Shown: piece by piece, positions 25,188-32,955 of the stretch | Numbering within the stretch: the first letter of the stretch is position 1 | Layout of the letters: each line of letters opens with the position of its first letter | From: an uncultured Pontibacter sp. | Lineage (GTDB): Bacteria > Bacteroidota > Bacteroidia > Cytophagales > Hymenobacteraceae | Direction of reading: 5' to 3' | NCBI RefSeq assembly: GCF_947499215.1 | Contig: NZ_CANMNI010000003.1 | Location: 62,001-126,000, forward strand | DNA length: 64,000 nt | Notes under the pieces: generated by a model | Seen by the model: the letters and a program-made list of their open reading frames with translations, nothing else | What the model was told of the DNA's origin: nothing | Databases searched by the model: none | Position numbers and translations under genes: made by a program

Positions 25188-25886
25188 ATGCCGCTATACC
25201 TGTACCTGAACATATTCACCATTCTGTTTCCCCTGTTGCTTTCATTCGACAGGAAAGTGGCTTTCTATAAAAACTGGCCATACCTGTGGCCAGCTATTAT
25301 CATCAATGCGGTGCTGTTTATCATCTGGGACGAGCTTTTCACGCAAGCAGGTATATGGGGCTTTAATCCGGAGTATCTGGTAGGTATATACATCTTTAAC
25401 CTGCCGCTCGAGGAAGTGCTCTTCTTTATCACGGTGCCTTACGCATGCGTCTTTATCTATGAGTGCCTGAACGCCTACATCACCAAAGATTTGTTGCAGC
25501 CTTATGCCAAGGGAATAACCTTTGTGCTTATACCGGTGCTCTTACTCTTGGCAGTCCTTAATCTCGAAAAGCTCTATACTTCTATCACCTTTACCTTGCT
25601 GGCCGCCATGTTGGGCGCGCATTACTACTTTTTCAATACCCAGAAGTTAGGGCGTTTCTATCTGGCTTATATTGTGCACCTTGTGCCGTTTTTGCTGGTA
25701 AACGGTGTGCTAACCTATCTGCCGATTGTGTGGTATAACAATAGTCATAACCTGAGTCTGCGCATTGTATCTATACCTGTGGAAGACACAATGTACTCCA
25801 TGCTCATGCTTTTGTTGACAATTTCGATTTACGAGGGCTTAAAACAGCGCTTCGCCGTTAAACAATATCAACGCTTGGCTGTATAA
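25188..25886 (+). CDS. Lycopene cyclase, fused CrtYc-CrtYd type
   Basis: 232 residues, mostly membrane helices (about six or seven). Two half-domains: one with LPLEEVLFF (about residues 80-88) and one with IPVEDTMYSML (about 200-210), the acidic motifs of the heterodimeric CrtYc/CrtYd cyclases, fused here in one chain. It would cyclise lycopene to beta-carotene. Family is called lycopene cyclase domain protein. Six bases after the previous gene. Confidence 0.9.
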   Translation: MPLYLYLNIFTILFPLLLSFDRKVAFYKNWPYLWPAIIINAVLFIIWDELFTQAGIWGFNPEYLVGIYIFNLPLEEVLFFITVPYACVFIYECLNAYITKDLLQPYAKGITFVLIPVLLLLAVLNLEKLYTSITFTLLAAMLGAHYYFFNTQKLGRFYLAYIVHLVPFLLVNGVLTYLPIVWYNNSHNLSLRIVSIPVEDTMYSMLMLLLTISIYEGLKQRFAVKQYQRLAV

Positions 25887-25892
25887 AGGTAT

Positions 25893-26744
25893 ATGCGGAA
25901 CCTTCAAGTCACCATCGATTCTAACTCAGGCTTTTGCTTCGGCGTGGTCTATGCCATCCAGATGGCAGAAGACATTCTCGATGAGCAAGGGTATCTCTAT
26001 TGTCTGGGTGATATCGTGCACAATGACGTGGAGGTAGAGCGCCTGCAAAAACGCGGCCTGCGCATTATCGACCATGATCAACTGCGAGAGCTGCGAGACG
26101 AGGCCGTGCTGATTCGCGCCCACGGCGAGCCGCCTTCCACCTATCACATTGCCCTGCAGAATAATTTAACGCTCATTGACGCTTCCTGCCCGGTGGTGCT
26201 CAAGTTGCAAAACCGGATCAAGACGTCCTATGACAAAGACGAGCGGATTTTCATTTATGGCAAGCACGGGCATGCGGAAGTGATGGGACTTTTAGGGCAG
26301 ACGAGCAACAAAGGGGTGGTGTTTGAGAACGTGGAAGAGTTGATGCAGCACGATCTGCCGCCAAAAATCACGCTCTACAGCCAGACCACCAAAAGCACCA
26401 ACAGCTTTTACAATATCAAAAACACGCTCGAACAAAAAGGCTACGAAGTAGACGCCAACGACACCATTTGTCGGCAGGTATCGAACCGCGACAAAGACCT
26501 GCGAAAGTTTGCCGCGCAGTTTGACAAGATCATCTTCGTGTCAGGTACGAAGTCGAGCAACGGCAAAGTGCTCTATCAGGTATGCAAAGACACGAACCCG
26601 GCTACTTACTTTGTTTCGAAAGTGGAGGAGATACAACCTGAGTGGTTTGCCGATGGCGACAAAGTGGGCATTTGTGGCGCGACCTCTACACCGATGTGGC
26701 TGATGGAGGAGGTGAGGAATATTTTGCTGGGGGAAAAGGTATAG
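25893..26744 (+). CDS. ispH: 4-hydroxy-3-methylbut-2-enyl diphosphate reductase
   Basis: 283 residues. Last enzyme of the MEP pathway, making IPP and DMAPP. Three Cys ligands of the 4Fe-4S cluster lie in NSGFCFGV (about 13), DASCPVV (about 99) and VGICGATSTP (about 263). HGE and the TKSSNG-like segment (SGTKSSNGKV) complete the active site. It lies inside the carotenoid operon, 6 nt after the cyclase, so precursor supply and pigment synthesis would rise together. Confidence 0.96.
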   Translation: MRNLQVTIDSNSGFCFGVVYAIQMAEDILDEQGYLYCLGDIVHNDVEVERLQKRGLRIIDHDQLRELRDEAVLIRAHGEPPSTYHIALQNNLTLIDASCPVVLKLQNRIKTSYDKDERIFIYGKHGHAEVMGLLGQTSNKGVVFENVEELMQHDLPPKITLYSQTTKSTNSFYNIKNTLEQKGYEVDANDTICRQVSNRDKDLRKFAAQFDKIIFVSGTKSSNGKVLYQVCKDTNPATYFVSKVEEIQPEWFADGDKVGICGATSTPMWLMEEVRNILLGEKV

Positions 26745-26822
26745 TCAGGTTTAGCTCAAGATGGGCAGTAGAATCCGCCATGTACAGTAAGGAAATTTTT
26801 TCCGTCCTTTGTCAATAAAACG

Positions 26823-27512
26823 ATGGCAAAAACAATCAAGCGAGATAACAGGGGTATAACCATTGCAGCCATCATCGTGGCATGCTGGTTCGGCTTACTC
26901 GTATATTTGTTGCGCTTCCCCATTGATTTCGCTTCGCCGCTGCCATACCTGTTTTTGTTATTGCAGACGCACCTGTATACCGGGCTTTTCATAACCGCTC
27001 ACGACGCCATGCACGGTGTCGTTGCGCCCGGGAGACCCAAGTTGAACCATTTAATTGGTACTGTCACCGCTTTTCTCTTCGCCTATAACTGGTACCCGCG
27101 TCTTCTGCCCAAACATCATCAGCACCACAAGCATGTGGCCACAGAAGAAGACCCTGATTACCATCATGGGTCGTTCTGGCCTTGGTACTACAGTTTTCTG
27201 AAGAACTACATCACGTGGTGGCAGATCGTGCTGATGGCCATTACTTACAACGTGCTGCAACTGATCTTTCCGATTGAGAATGTGGTTATGTTCTGGATGG
27301 TGCCAGCTATACTGGCTACGTTTCAGTTGTTTTACTTCGGAACCTACCTGCCGCACCGGGGCGAGCATGCGCCGGATAATAGGCACAAGTCGGGTACGCA
27401 GTCAAAAAACCACCTGTGGGCCTTTGTGAGCTGCTATTTCTTCGGTTACCACTACGAGCATCACGACAAGCCATACTTGCCGTGGTGGCAGCTGTATAAA
27501 GCAAAAGGGTAG
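26823..27512 (+). CDS. crtW: Beta-carotene ketolase CrtW
   Basis: 229 residues. Membrane fatty-acid-desaturase fold with the His motifs HDAMHG, HHQHHKH and the CrtW signatures FYFGTYLPHRGEH and HYEHHDKPYLPWW. Puts keto groups on the beta rings; with CrtZ this predicts astaxanthin-type pigments. Separated from ispH by 78 nt, so possibly also read from its own promoter. Its stop codon lies within the terminator stem. Confidence 0.93.
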   Translation: MAKTIKRDNRGITIAAIIVACWFGLLVYLLRFPIDFASPLPYLFLLLQTHLYTGLFITAHDAMHGVVAPGRPKLNHLIGTVTAFLFAYNWYPRLLPKHHQHHKHVATEEDPDYHHGSFWPWYYSFLKNYITWWQIVLMAITYNVLQLIFPIENVVMFWMVPAILATFQLFYFGTYLPHRGEHAPDNRHKSGTQSKNHLWAFVSCYFFGYHYEHHDKPYLPWWQLYKAKG

Positions 27513-27540
27513 CCAATAATGTATCAGCTACCCTTTTCTA
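27503..27540. terminator. Bidirectional terminator between crtW and the HMA gene
   Basis: Stem AAAAGGGTAGC/GCTACCCTTTT with a 12-base loop, A-rich on the left and T-rich on the right. The left arm includes the crtW stop codon. Confidence 0.88.
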
Positions 27541-27559
27541 TTTTAAAGGTTTAAGCGGC

Positions 27560-27910
27560 TTAGTGCGCGCCAGCTTCCTTGCGGCAGCAATCGTCTAGTT
27601 TGTTGTAAGCACGTGGTGTGGCTGGCTTGTCGTCAGCATCGTAACCGGTTTCATTCACCGCCTTGCGGATCTTGTCTTCGTTGGTCTTCTTGCTGTCGTA
27701 GGTTACGGTTAGCATTTTGGAATCCACGTCCAGTGTCGAGGCTTTCACACCCTTTTCGTAAGCCATCGATTTTTCAATACTCTTCTTGCACATGCCGCAC
27801 ACAGCCGAGGTTTTAATTTGAACCGTTTTCTCGTTGCCATTCTGGGCTTGAGCGCTAAATGTAGCAAAGAACATAATAAGTGCTAATCCGAGGTTTCTGA
27901 AGATTTTCAT
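27560..27910 (-). CDS. Exported heavy-metal-associated (HMA) domain protein
   Basis: 116 residues. Signal peptide of about 22 residues ending AQA. HMA fold at about 28-95 with the metal-binding CGMCKKS motif, and a C-terminal DDCC pair. Likely binds copper or another soft metal in the periplasm. The extra His/Cys tail (DDCCRKEAGAH) adds possible ligands. It lies 87 nt downstream of the TonB receptor gene on the same strand. Confidence 0.88.
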   Translation of the reverse strand: MKIFRNLGLALIMFFATFSAQAQNGNEKTVQIKTSAVCGMCKKSIEKSMAYEKGVKASTLDVDSKMLTVTYDSKKTNEDKIRKAVNETGYDADDKPATPRAYNKLDDCCRKEAGAH

Positions 27911-27997
27911 AATGTGAATTATTATTGATGAATGTTAGATGTATGATAATGATTTGATTTCATTTAGTGCCGAAGGAGCAATACAAATGATGTGCCT

Positions 27998-30220
27998 TTA
28001 TTCTATTTTAAAGCGCATGCCTGCATAAATTACCCGGCCGGTAATCGGCCCCCAGACCATACTGGCATCGAAGTTGGCGCCGAAGGGATTGTCTGCTCCT
28101 CTGATCGCATCCGGCTGTCGGAAGTTCAACAGGTTCTCTCCGCCAAGGTATAGTTCCCAACGCTTGAAGGCCCGTGATACTTGTCCGTTCAAGGTATAGA
28201 AGGCATCGGACTGGCGCACGTTGGCTGCTCCGCCATGGCCTTCCATGTAGGCCAGCGGCATCTGCCCAAAGTACTGCGTGGTCAGGTCAGCGCGCCACTT
28301 GTCGAATGGTGTGGCAAAGCCTAGGTTCACGAAGAAGCGGTGCTGTGGTATCATAGGGCGCTGTTGCAACGTGCCGTTATAGGTGGTCTGTACATCGTAG
28401 TACTTATATGCCGTCTTCACATCAAAGCCTTTCAGGACTTCATACTGCAGCTCCGCTTGAAAACTGCGGGAGAAGGAGCGCCCCTGCAGGTTGTAAAAGG
28501 CTATCTGATTAGCGCTACTGTACATATCGGCAACCACTTGGTTCTGGAACGTGGTATAGTAGTAGTCGGTGATGAAAGCACCCGGACGACCGCCTAACTC
28601 AAAATACTGAGTGAAAGACCCGCCCAGATTCCATGCCTTCTCCGGCTCCAGCTCTTCCCGGAAAGTAAAGGCGCGGTTGCTGACCAGAGCCGCCGTGTTC
28701 TCCGCAATCGGGTTGGCCACCCGGAAACCCTTGCCTGCCGCCACCCTGAAAATTGTGTTCTTCGTGAGATCGTACTTCACGTTCAGGCGCGGGGTGAACA
28801 CCGTGCCGTACAGGTTGTGGAAATCAGTGCGGGCACCTGCCACTACGGTCAGGTTCTCGGCATTGTTGAAGATGTACTCGGCGAAAATGCCCGGCACTTG
28901 CTCTGTGCGGGCCAGTCTGGTTTGCTCCAGTCGCTCGGTATAGTCATCATAAAGGAAGCTGGCGCCCACCTTGTAGGTATGGCCCGTATGTCCAATGATG
29001 GACTGGAAAATAAAGCGTAGGTCGCCAGTGTTCTGTTCTCCGTTGTACTGGCGACGGCCATAGAGGGAGTTGAACTTGTGGTGCACACCAGAGGAGATGA
29101 AGCCTATGCTCTGGTATGGTCTGCCCGGAAAGGTATAGGAGGTCTTGTTGTAAAAAGACGAACGGTCCGTCTCCGACTCAGTGCCATAGCGCTGGTCAGG
29201 ACCAACTGGCTCTCCTTTCGTGTAATCCATTTGCCCGCCCAGTTTGGTCTCTCGAAGCGCGTTGATGCCAAACTCCGACACCCATGTGTCGCCGTGCGTG
29301 TACTTCCACTTATTATACACGTTGTGATGTGTGCCCAGCGCCAAGTCCATAAAGCCGTCTTTGTTGCGGTCTACACGGTTGCCCAAGTGGTCGGAGTGCA
29401 GCATCAGGAGGGTGCTCCATTTCGGACTCACCTGCGCCGATACATTCAGGTTGGCGTCGAACTTGGCCAGACTGTTACCATACAGGTTTAGATATAGCCG
29501 CTCGCTCTTCTCCGGATCTTTCAGCTTCACGTTCACCTGCCCCGAAATCGATTCGTAGCCGTTCAGAACCGAGCCCATTCCCTTAATAATGTCTATCGAC
29601 TCGATGTAAGTGCCCGAGAGATAGTTGAGGCGATAGGGGGTCGACAAGCCGCGCAGGGCCGGCACGTTGTCGGTGGTGAGCAAGGTATAGGAGCCGTCCA
29701 GTCCCAGCATTTGAATTTGCTTAGCACCTGAAACCGCGTCGGTGGTGGTTACTTCTACTGAGGCATTGGTCTCAAAGCTTTCGGCCAGATTGCAGCAAGC
29801 TGACTTCTCTAAGTCGCGGGTCGTGATAATCTGTGAATTGGTCGGGGTGAGGGCAGAATAGCGCGTCTGCTGTCCTTCCACAACTACTTCTTTGAGGGAT
29901 CCGGTGGAGGTCAGCCCGACAGTAATAGAGGTTTGGCCACTCACGTCGATCGTGTCCTGCTTATACCCTAAGTAAGAGACAATAATCTCGGGCGTAATGG
30001 CGTCAGCAAGTTGTAGTGAAAAGCCGCCTGTTGCATCGGTGGAAGTGCCTTTATTAGTGCCTTTCCAAACAGCATTGGCACCGATAAGTGGGGAATTGGT
30101 GGTTTTATCTACCACTTTACCCGTGAGTTGCTGGGCGGCGGCAGGTATAAGTATGGTAATGAAAAGTGCGAGTGTGCCGATCATTCGGCTAAAATAGCGC
30201 ACAGGTATGCTATAATTCAT
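27998..30220 (-). CDS. TonB-dependent receptor with CarboxypepD_reg domain
   Basis: 740 residues. Signal peptide (cut near residue 29), carboxypeptidase regulatory-like domain (about 31-110, LTGKVVDKTTNSPLIGANAVW), plug (about 125-225, with SACCNLAESFETNASVEV and SGQVNVKLKD), then a beta barrel. Imports a ligand through the outer membrane. The Cys pair in the plug and the neighbours (HMA protein, Cys-rich membrane protein) point to a metal or metal complex; this is inference. Ends with an aromatic-rich strand (MRFKIE). Confidence 0.9.
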   Translation of the reverse strand: MNYSIPVRYFSRMIGTLALFITILIPAAAQQLTGKVVDKTTNSPLIGANAVWKGTNKGTSTDATGGFSLQLADAITPEIIVSYLGYKQDTIDVSGQTSITVGLTSTGSLKEVVVEGQQTRYSALTPTNSQIITTRDLEKSACCNLAESFETNASVEVTTTDAVSGAKQIQMLGLDGSYTLLTTDNVPALRGLSTPYRLNYLSGTYIESIDIIKGMGSVLNGYESISGQVNVKLKDPEKSERLYLNLYGNSLAKFDANLNVSAQVSPKWSTLLMLHSDHLGNRVDRNKDGFMDLALGTHHNVYNKWKYTHGDTWVSEFGINALRETKLGGQMDYTKGEPVGPDQRYGTESETDRSSFYNKTSYTFPGRPYQSIGFISSGVHHKFNSLYGRRQYNGEQNTGDLRFIFQSIIGHTGHTYKVGASFLYDDYTERLEQTRLARTEQVPGIFAEYIFNNAENLTVVAGARTDFHNLYGTVFTPRLNVKYDLTKNTIFRVAAGKGFRVANPIAENTAALVSNRAFTFREELEPEKAWNLGGSFTQYFELGGRPGAFITDYYYTTFQNQVVADMYSSANQIAFYNLQGRSFSRSFQAELQYEVLKGFDVKTAYKYYDVQTTYNGTLQQRPMIPQHRFFVNLGFATPFDKWRADLTTQYFGQMPLAYMEGHGGAANVRQSDAFYTLNGQVSRAFKRWELYLGGENLLNFRQPDAIRGADNPFGANFDASMVWGPITGRVIYAGMRFKIE

Positions 30221-30300
30221 GGATGCTTATCTTTTAAAATTTTGAATGCAGAAAAGTGCACAAGCCTATGGCTGGTGCAGAGATGGAGCAAACTAAAATT

Positions 30301-30705
30301 CTAGACGATGAGAATGTGCAAACGATGCAGTAGATTGATGCCGTACAGCGGGGGAGAACTGTCGGAGTAGGTAAGAATCCGCTGGTCAACAGCGATGGCT
30401 GGTGCCCAAGTGGTAAAAAGTGGCGTGAAGGCAACAGCAAAGAACACCGGCACCTCAAGCGACAAGCTCTTAAGTGAAGAGACAGGCTCCAGTTTTTCAA
30501 AGGACAGTGCTGTCGTGCAGCAATCATCTGTCTCAGCTTCCTGAGGGTCAGTCTCTTGACAGCAACCATCCATTTCTTCTAGTACGGCCGACGATTTCAA
30601 GCCAGTCATCAGACAAAGCTGCTCACTTAAGGCCACGCCAAAGGAGCCCAGCAAAATGCTTAGGGTCAGCAGCAATGTAACCGTATGGCGGATGGTCTGA
30701 TTCAC
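30301..30705 (-). CDS. Small Cys-rich membrane protein (resembles HYC_CC_PP family)
   Basis: 134 residues from a GTG. N-terminal membrane segment (about 8-28), then LCLMTG, two Cys pairs (GCC near 48, DCC near 62), a second hydrophobic stretch (about 83-105) and SPPLYG. The spacing of Cys pairs and the PP motif resembles a Bacteroidota family named for HYC, CC and PP motifs, here with LC in place of HYC. First gene of the locus with the TonB receptor and the HMA protein; metal handling is a guess from context. Confidence 0.65.
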   Translation of the reverse strand: MNQTIRHTVTLLLTLSILLGSFGVALSEQLCLMTGLKSSAVLEEMDGCCQETDPQEAETDDCCTTALSFEKLEPVSSLKSLSLEVPVFFAVAFTPLFTTWAPAIAVDQRILTYSDSSPPLYGINLLHRLHILIV

Positions 30706-30727
30706 AGCACAAATATACGAACAAACT

Positions 30728-30807
30728 CCCCACTTTCACTACAAACTTTATCCACTCCCGGGATATCGCCCCACTTTATACCACATTCTCCACTTTGTCC
30801 CACTTTT
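30728..30807 (-). promoter_or_regulatory. Array of MraZ-type boxes facing the metal locus
   Basis: Read on the minus strand: AAAGTGG boxes at 30806-30800, 30796-30790, 30787-30781 (AATGTGG) and 30777-30771, spaced 9-10 bp, and a further AAAGTGG at 30736-30730. The pattern AAAGTGG-N3 repeated matches the MraZ operators described for Mollicutes and, in period, for E. coli (GTGGG-N5). It lies 25-100 bp upstream of the Cys-rich membrane protein gene. Confidence 0.65.
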
Positions 30808-31004
30808 GCTGAAAACACACCGTAGCCGGTGTTAGGTATACCTGTTTTAAGGGTTAAATAATTGATTTATAGCCATTTAAAATATATGCCCTCTCGTATA
30901 TTAGTAAACAGGCATATTTTATGCAAATAAACTTATCCGCAAAATGAAGGTCCGAAATGTGGATAATGTGGATAAGTGGGGTGGATAACCGTAATTTATC
31001 CACA
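30748..31004. other. Candidate replication origin: DnaA-box cluster with AT-rich segment
   Basis: Perfect DnaA boxes: TGTGGATAA at 30958-30966 and directly again at 30967-30975, and TTATCCACA at 30996-31004. One-mismatch boxes: TTATCCACT 30748-30756, TTATCCGCA 30933-30941, GGTGGATAA 30980-30988. Between them 30840-30932 is AT-rich with a hairpin (ATATGCC 30884-30890 / GGCATAT 30911-30917), a possible unwinding element. Genes on both sides point away. No gene lies in 30706-31099. Origin function is inferred. Confidence 0.65.
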
Positions 31005-31030
31005 AAGTGGTAAAAAGTGGGAGATTGTGG
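31004..31030 (+). promoter_or_regulatory. MraZ operator of the dcw cluster (three boxes)
   Basis: AAAGTGG-TAA-AAAGTGG-GAG-ATTGTGG: three direct repeats with exact 10-bp period (GTGG at 31007, 31017, 31027). It abuts the -33 element of the mraZ promoter, and its first base is the last base of a perfect DnaA box. Autoregulation by MraZ is established for other bacteria. Confidence 0.8.
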
Positions 31031-31060
31031 TTGCGGTGTTTTGGTGAATCGTTACATTTG
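31031..31060 (+). promoter_or_regulatory. mraZ promoter
   Basis: TTG (31031-31033), 19-nt spacer, TACATTTG (31053-31060), the Bacteroidota consensus. The mraZ ATG is 40 nt downstream. Confidence 0.75.
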
Positions 31061-31099
31061 TATACTCCGAAAACTATACGGATATAACTGTCACAATCC

Positions 31100-31567
31100 A
31101 TGAACTTCCTGTCTGGCGAATACGAATGCAAGATTGATCCGAAGGGAAGGTTGGTTTTACCTGCAAAGATAAAAACCAACTTGCCGGAGGCGTCTGGCAA
31201 TCATGTCGTTCTGACGAGAGGCTTCGAACCTTGCCTCGTGCTCTACCCGAAATCGGAGTGGAAGACGATCTACGACAAGGTGGCGGGTCTGAACGAGTTT
31301 AACGAGGAGTATCGCCAGTTTCAGCGCAACTTCTTTCGTGGCAACACGGAGATCGAGCTGGATGGCACCGGCCGCTTCATTGTGCCCCGCACCATGGCCC
31401 GCTTCGCCGATCTGGAGAAGGAGGCGATTGTGGTAGGCTTAGGAAACCGTGTCGAGATCTGGAATCCGGACAAATACGAGGACTTCCTGATCAAGGACCA
31501 GCAGAGTTTCTCGCAACTGGCCGAGAAGTTTTTAGGAGATAAACCGGCGGAAGCGCCTTTAATTTAA
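31100..31567 (+). CDS. mraZ: Division/cell wall cluster regulator MraZ
   Basis: 155 residues, two SpoVT/AbrB-like domains: YECKIDPKGRLVLPAKIK (about 8-25) and the second DGTGRFIVPRTMARFA (about 88-103). MraZ binds repeated GTGG boxes upstream of its own gene and controls the dcw operon; matching boxes are present at 31004-31030. First gene of a run of thirteen co-directional cell wall and division genes. The stop overlaps the rsmH start (TAATG). Confidence 0.96.
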   Translation: MNFLSGEYECKIDPKGRLVLPAKIKTNLPEASGNHVVLTRGFEPCLVLYPKSEWKTIYDKVAGLNEFNEEYRQFQRNFFRGNTEIELDGTGRFIVPRTMARFADLEKEAIVVGLGNRVEIWNPDKYEDFLIKDQQSFSQLAEKFLGDKPAEAPLI

Positions 31568-32469
31568 TGGAGTACCACAGACCGGTCATGCTGCAGGAAT
31601 GCATAGACGCACTGGCGATTAAGCCGGATGGCGTGTATGTGGATGTGACGTTTGGAGGCGGTGGTCACTCTAAGGTAATCGCCAGCAAGTTGACAACCGG
31701 TCAGCTTTACTCGTTTGACCAAGACCGCGACGCAGAGGAACAATCGAAGAAGATTGACAACCCGGCTTTCACCTTTGTGCGCGCCAACTTTAGGGATTTG
31801 AAAAAGTACCTGCGCCTATATCGTGTGAAAGAAGTGGACGGCATACTTGCTGATTTAGGCGTGTCGTCTCACCAGTTCAATGAAGCTGAACGCGGTTTCT
31901 CGACCCGCTTCGACGGACCGCTGGACATGCGCATGGACTCGGATTCGGGTATACCGGCGAGCGAGGTGGTAAACACCTACAGTCAGGAACAGTTGCACAA
32001 GATCTTCGGCATTTACGGCGAAGTGAAAAACGCCAAGACGCTGGCCGGCGTGATCGTGTCACAACGGGCACTCAACCCGATCGAAACGATCGGAGAGTTT
32101 AAGCAAGCAATCAGCTCCTGCACCCCGCGAGGGAAGGAGAACAAATATCTGGCGCAGGTTTTTCAGGCGCTGCGCATAGAGGTAAACGACGAGCTGAAGG
32201 CGCTCGAGGAAATGCTGGAGCAAGCGGCCGAGGTACTCAAGCCCGGCGGACGATTGGTAGTGATGTCTTACCACTCACTTGAAGACCGGCTGGTGAAGAA
32301 CTTTATCGCCAAGGGCAAGTTTTTCGGGGAAGTGGAAAAGGACCTTTTCGGGAACGAGAAAAAACCGCTCGACGCCGTTAACCGCAAGCCGATCGTGCCC
32401 TCCGAACAAGAGTTGCTCGAGAACAGTCGCTCACGCAGCGCCAAACTAAGAATCGCAGAGAAGAGATAG
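31567..32469 (+). CDS. rsmH: 16S rRNA (cytosine-N4-)-methyltransferase RsmH
   Basis: 300 residues. Methylates N4 of C1402 of 16S rRNA with SAM. Motifs: YVDVTFGGGGHS (SAM), GILADLGVSSHQFN, and the C-terminal SYHSLEDRLVKNF. Second gene of the dcw cluster, as in most bacteria (also called mraW). One-base overlap with mraZ. Confidence 0.97.
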   Translation: MEYHRPVMLQECIDALAIKPDGVYVDVTFGGGGHSKVIASKLTTGQLYSFDQDRDAEEQSKKIDNPAFTFVRANFRDLKKYLRLYRVKEVDGILADLGVSSHQFNEAERGFSTRFDGPLDMRMDSDSGIPASEVVNTYSQEQLHKIFGIYGEVKNAKTLAGVIVSQRALNPIETIGEFKQAISSCTPRGKENKYLAQVFQALRIEVNDELKALEEMLEQAAEVLKPGGRLVVMSYHSLEDRLVKNFIAKGKFFGEVEKDLFGNEKKPLDAVNRKPIVPSEQELLENSRSRSAKLRIAEKR

Positions 32470-32517
32470 CGAATGCAGAAATAGAATAAACAACAGTGTA
32501 GTAACCTAAACTTAACT

Positions 32518-32955
32518 ATGGCTCCTAACCTTATGACTAAGACAGCTGCCGCGCCCAAAGGCAACACGCTGCGCGTGAAGCCAGAGGAAGAGGCAAAGCC
32601 GGAGGTAAAGGCTAAAAAGAAAGGGTTCAGCCTGTTCAAGTGGCTGGATAAATACACCAACGTTGATTTTCTGTTTCAGGAAGGGGTGCCAACCCGTTTT
32701 CTGCCGCACGTACTTTTCATGACAGGGATTACCCTGTTTTACATCGGCAACACGCACTACGCCGAGAAGACCATTCGCAAAATTGCTAAGATCAAAGTAG
32801 AGACAGAAGACCTCCGGGCGGATTATACCACCCTGAAGTCGGATTATATGGGCGCCAGCAAGCAGTCTGAAGTGGCACGCAACGTGGCACCGCTGGGCCT
32901 AGTTGAAAGTTCATCTCCACCTTATCAAGTTGAAGTTGCGGAAGATGAATATTAA
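32518..32955 (+). CDS. FtsL-like cell division protein
   Basis: 145 residues. A charged, Lys/Glu-rich cytoplasmic N-terminus (about 1-60), one membrane helix (about 64-82, HVLFMTGITLFYIG) and a short periplasmic coiled-coil helix (about 85-120). This layout and the place between rsmH and ftsI match the FtsL-like protein of Bacteroidota, which links to FtsB/FtsI in the divisome. Sequence similarity to E. coli FtsL is weak. A second Met at residue 6 is possible. Overlaps ftsI by 11 nt. Confidence 0.85.
   Translation: MAPNLMTKTAAAPKGNTLRVKPEEEAKPEVKAKKKGFSLFKWLDKYTNVDFLFQEGVPTRFLPHVLFMTGITLFYIGNTHYAEKTIRKIAKIKVETEDLRADYTTLKSDYMGASKQSEVARNVAPLGLVESSSPPYQVEVAEDEY

Noticed and set aside
30710..30717. 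-7 box CAAATATA (minus strand) for the Cys-rich membrane protein gene
   Set aside because: The matching -33 would need a 24-nt spacer, and the start site would fall at the start codon, so the promoter is uncertain.
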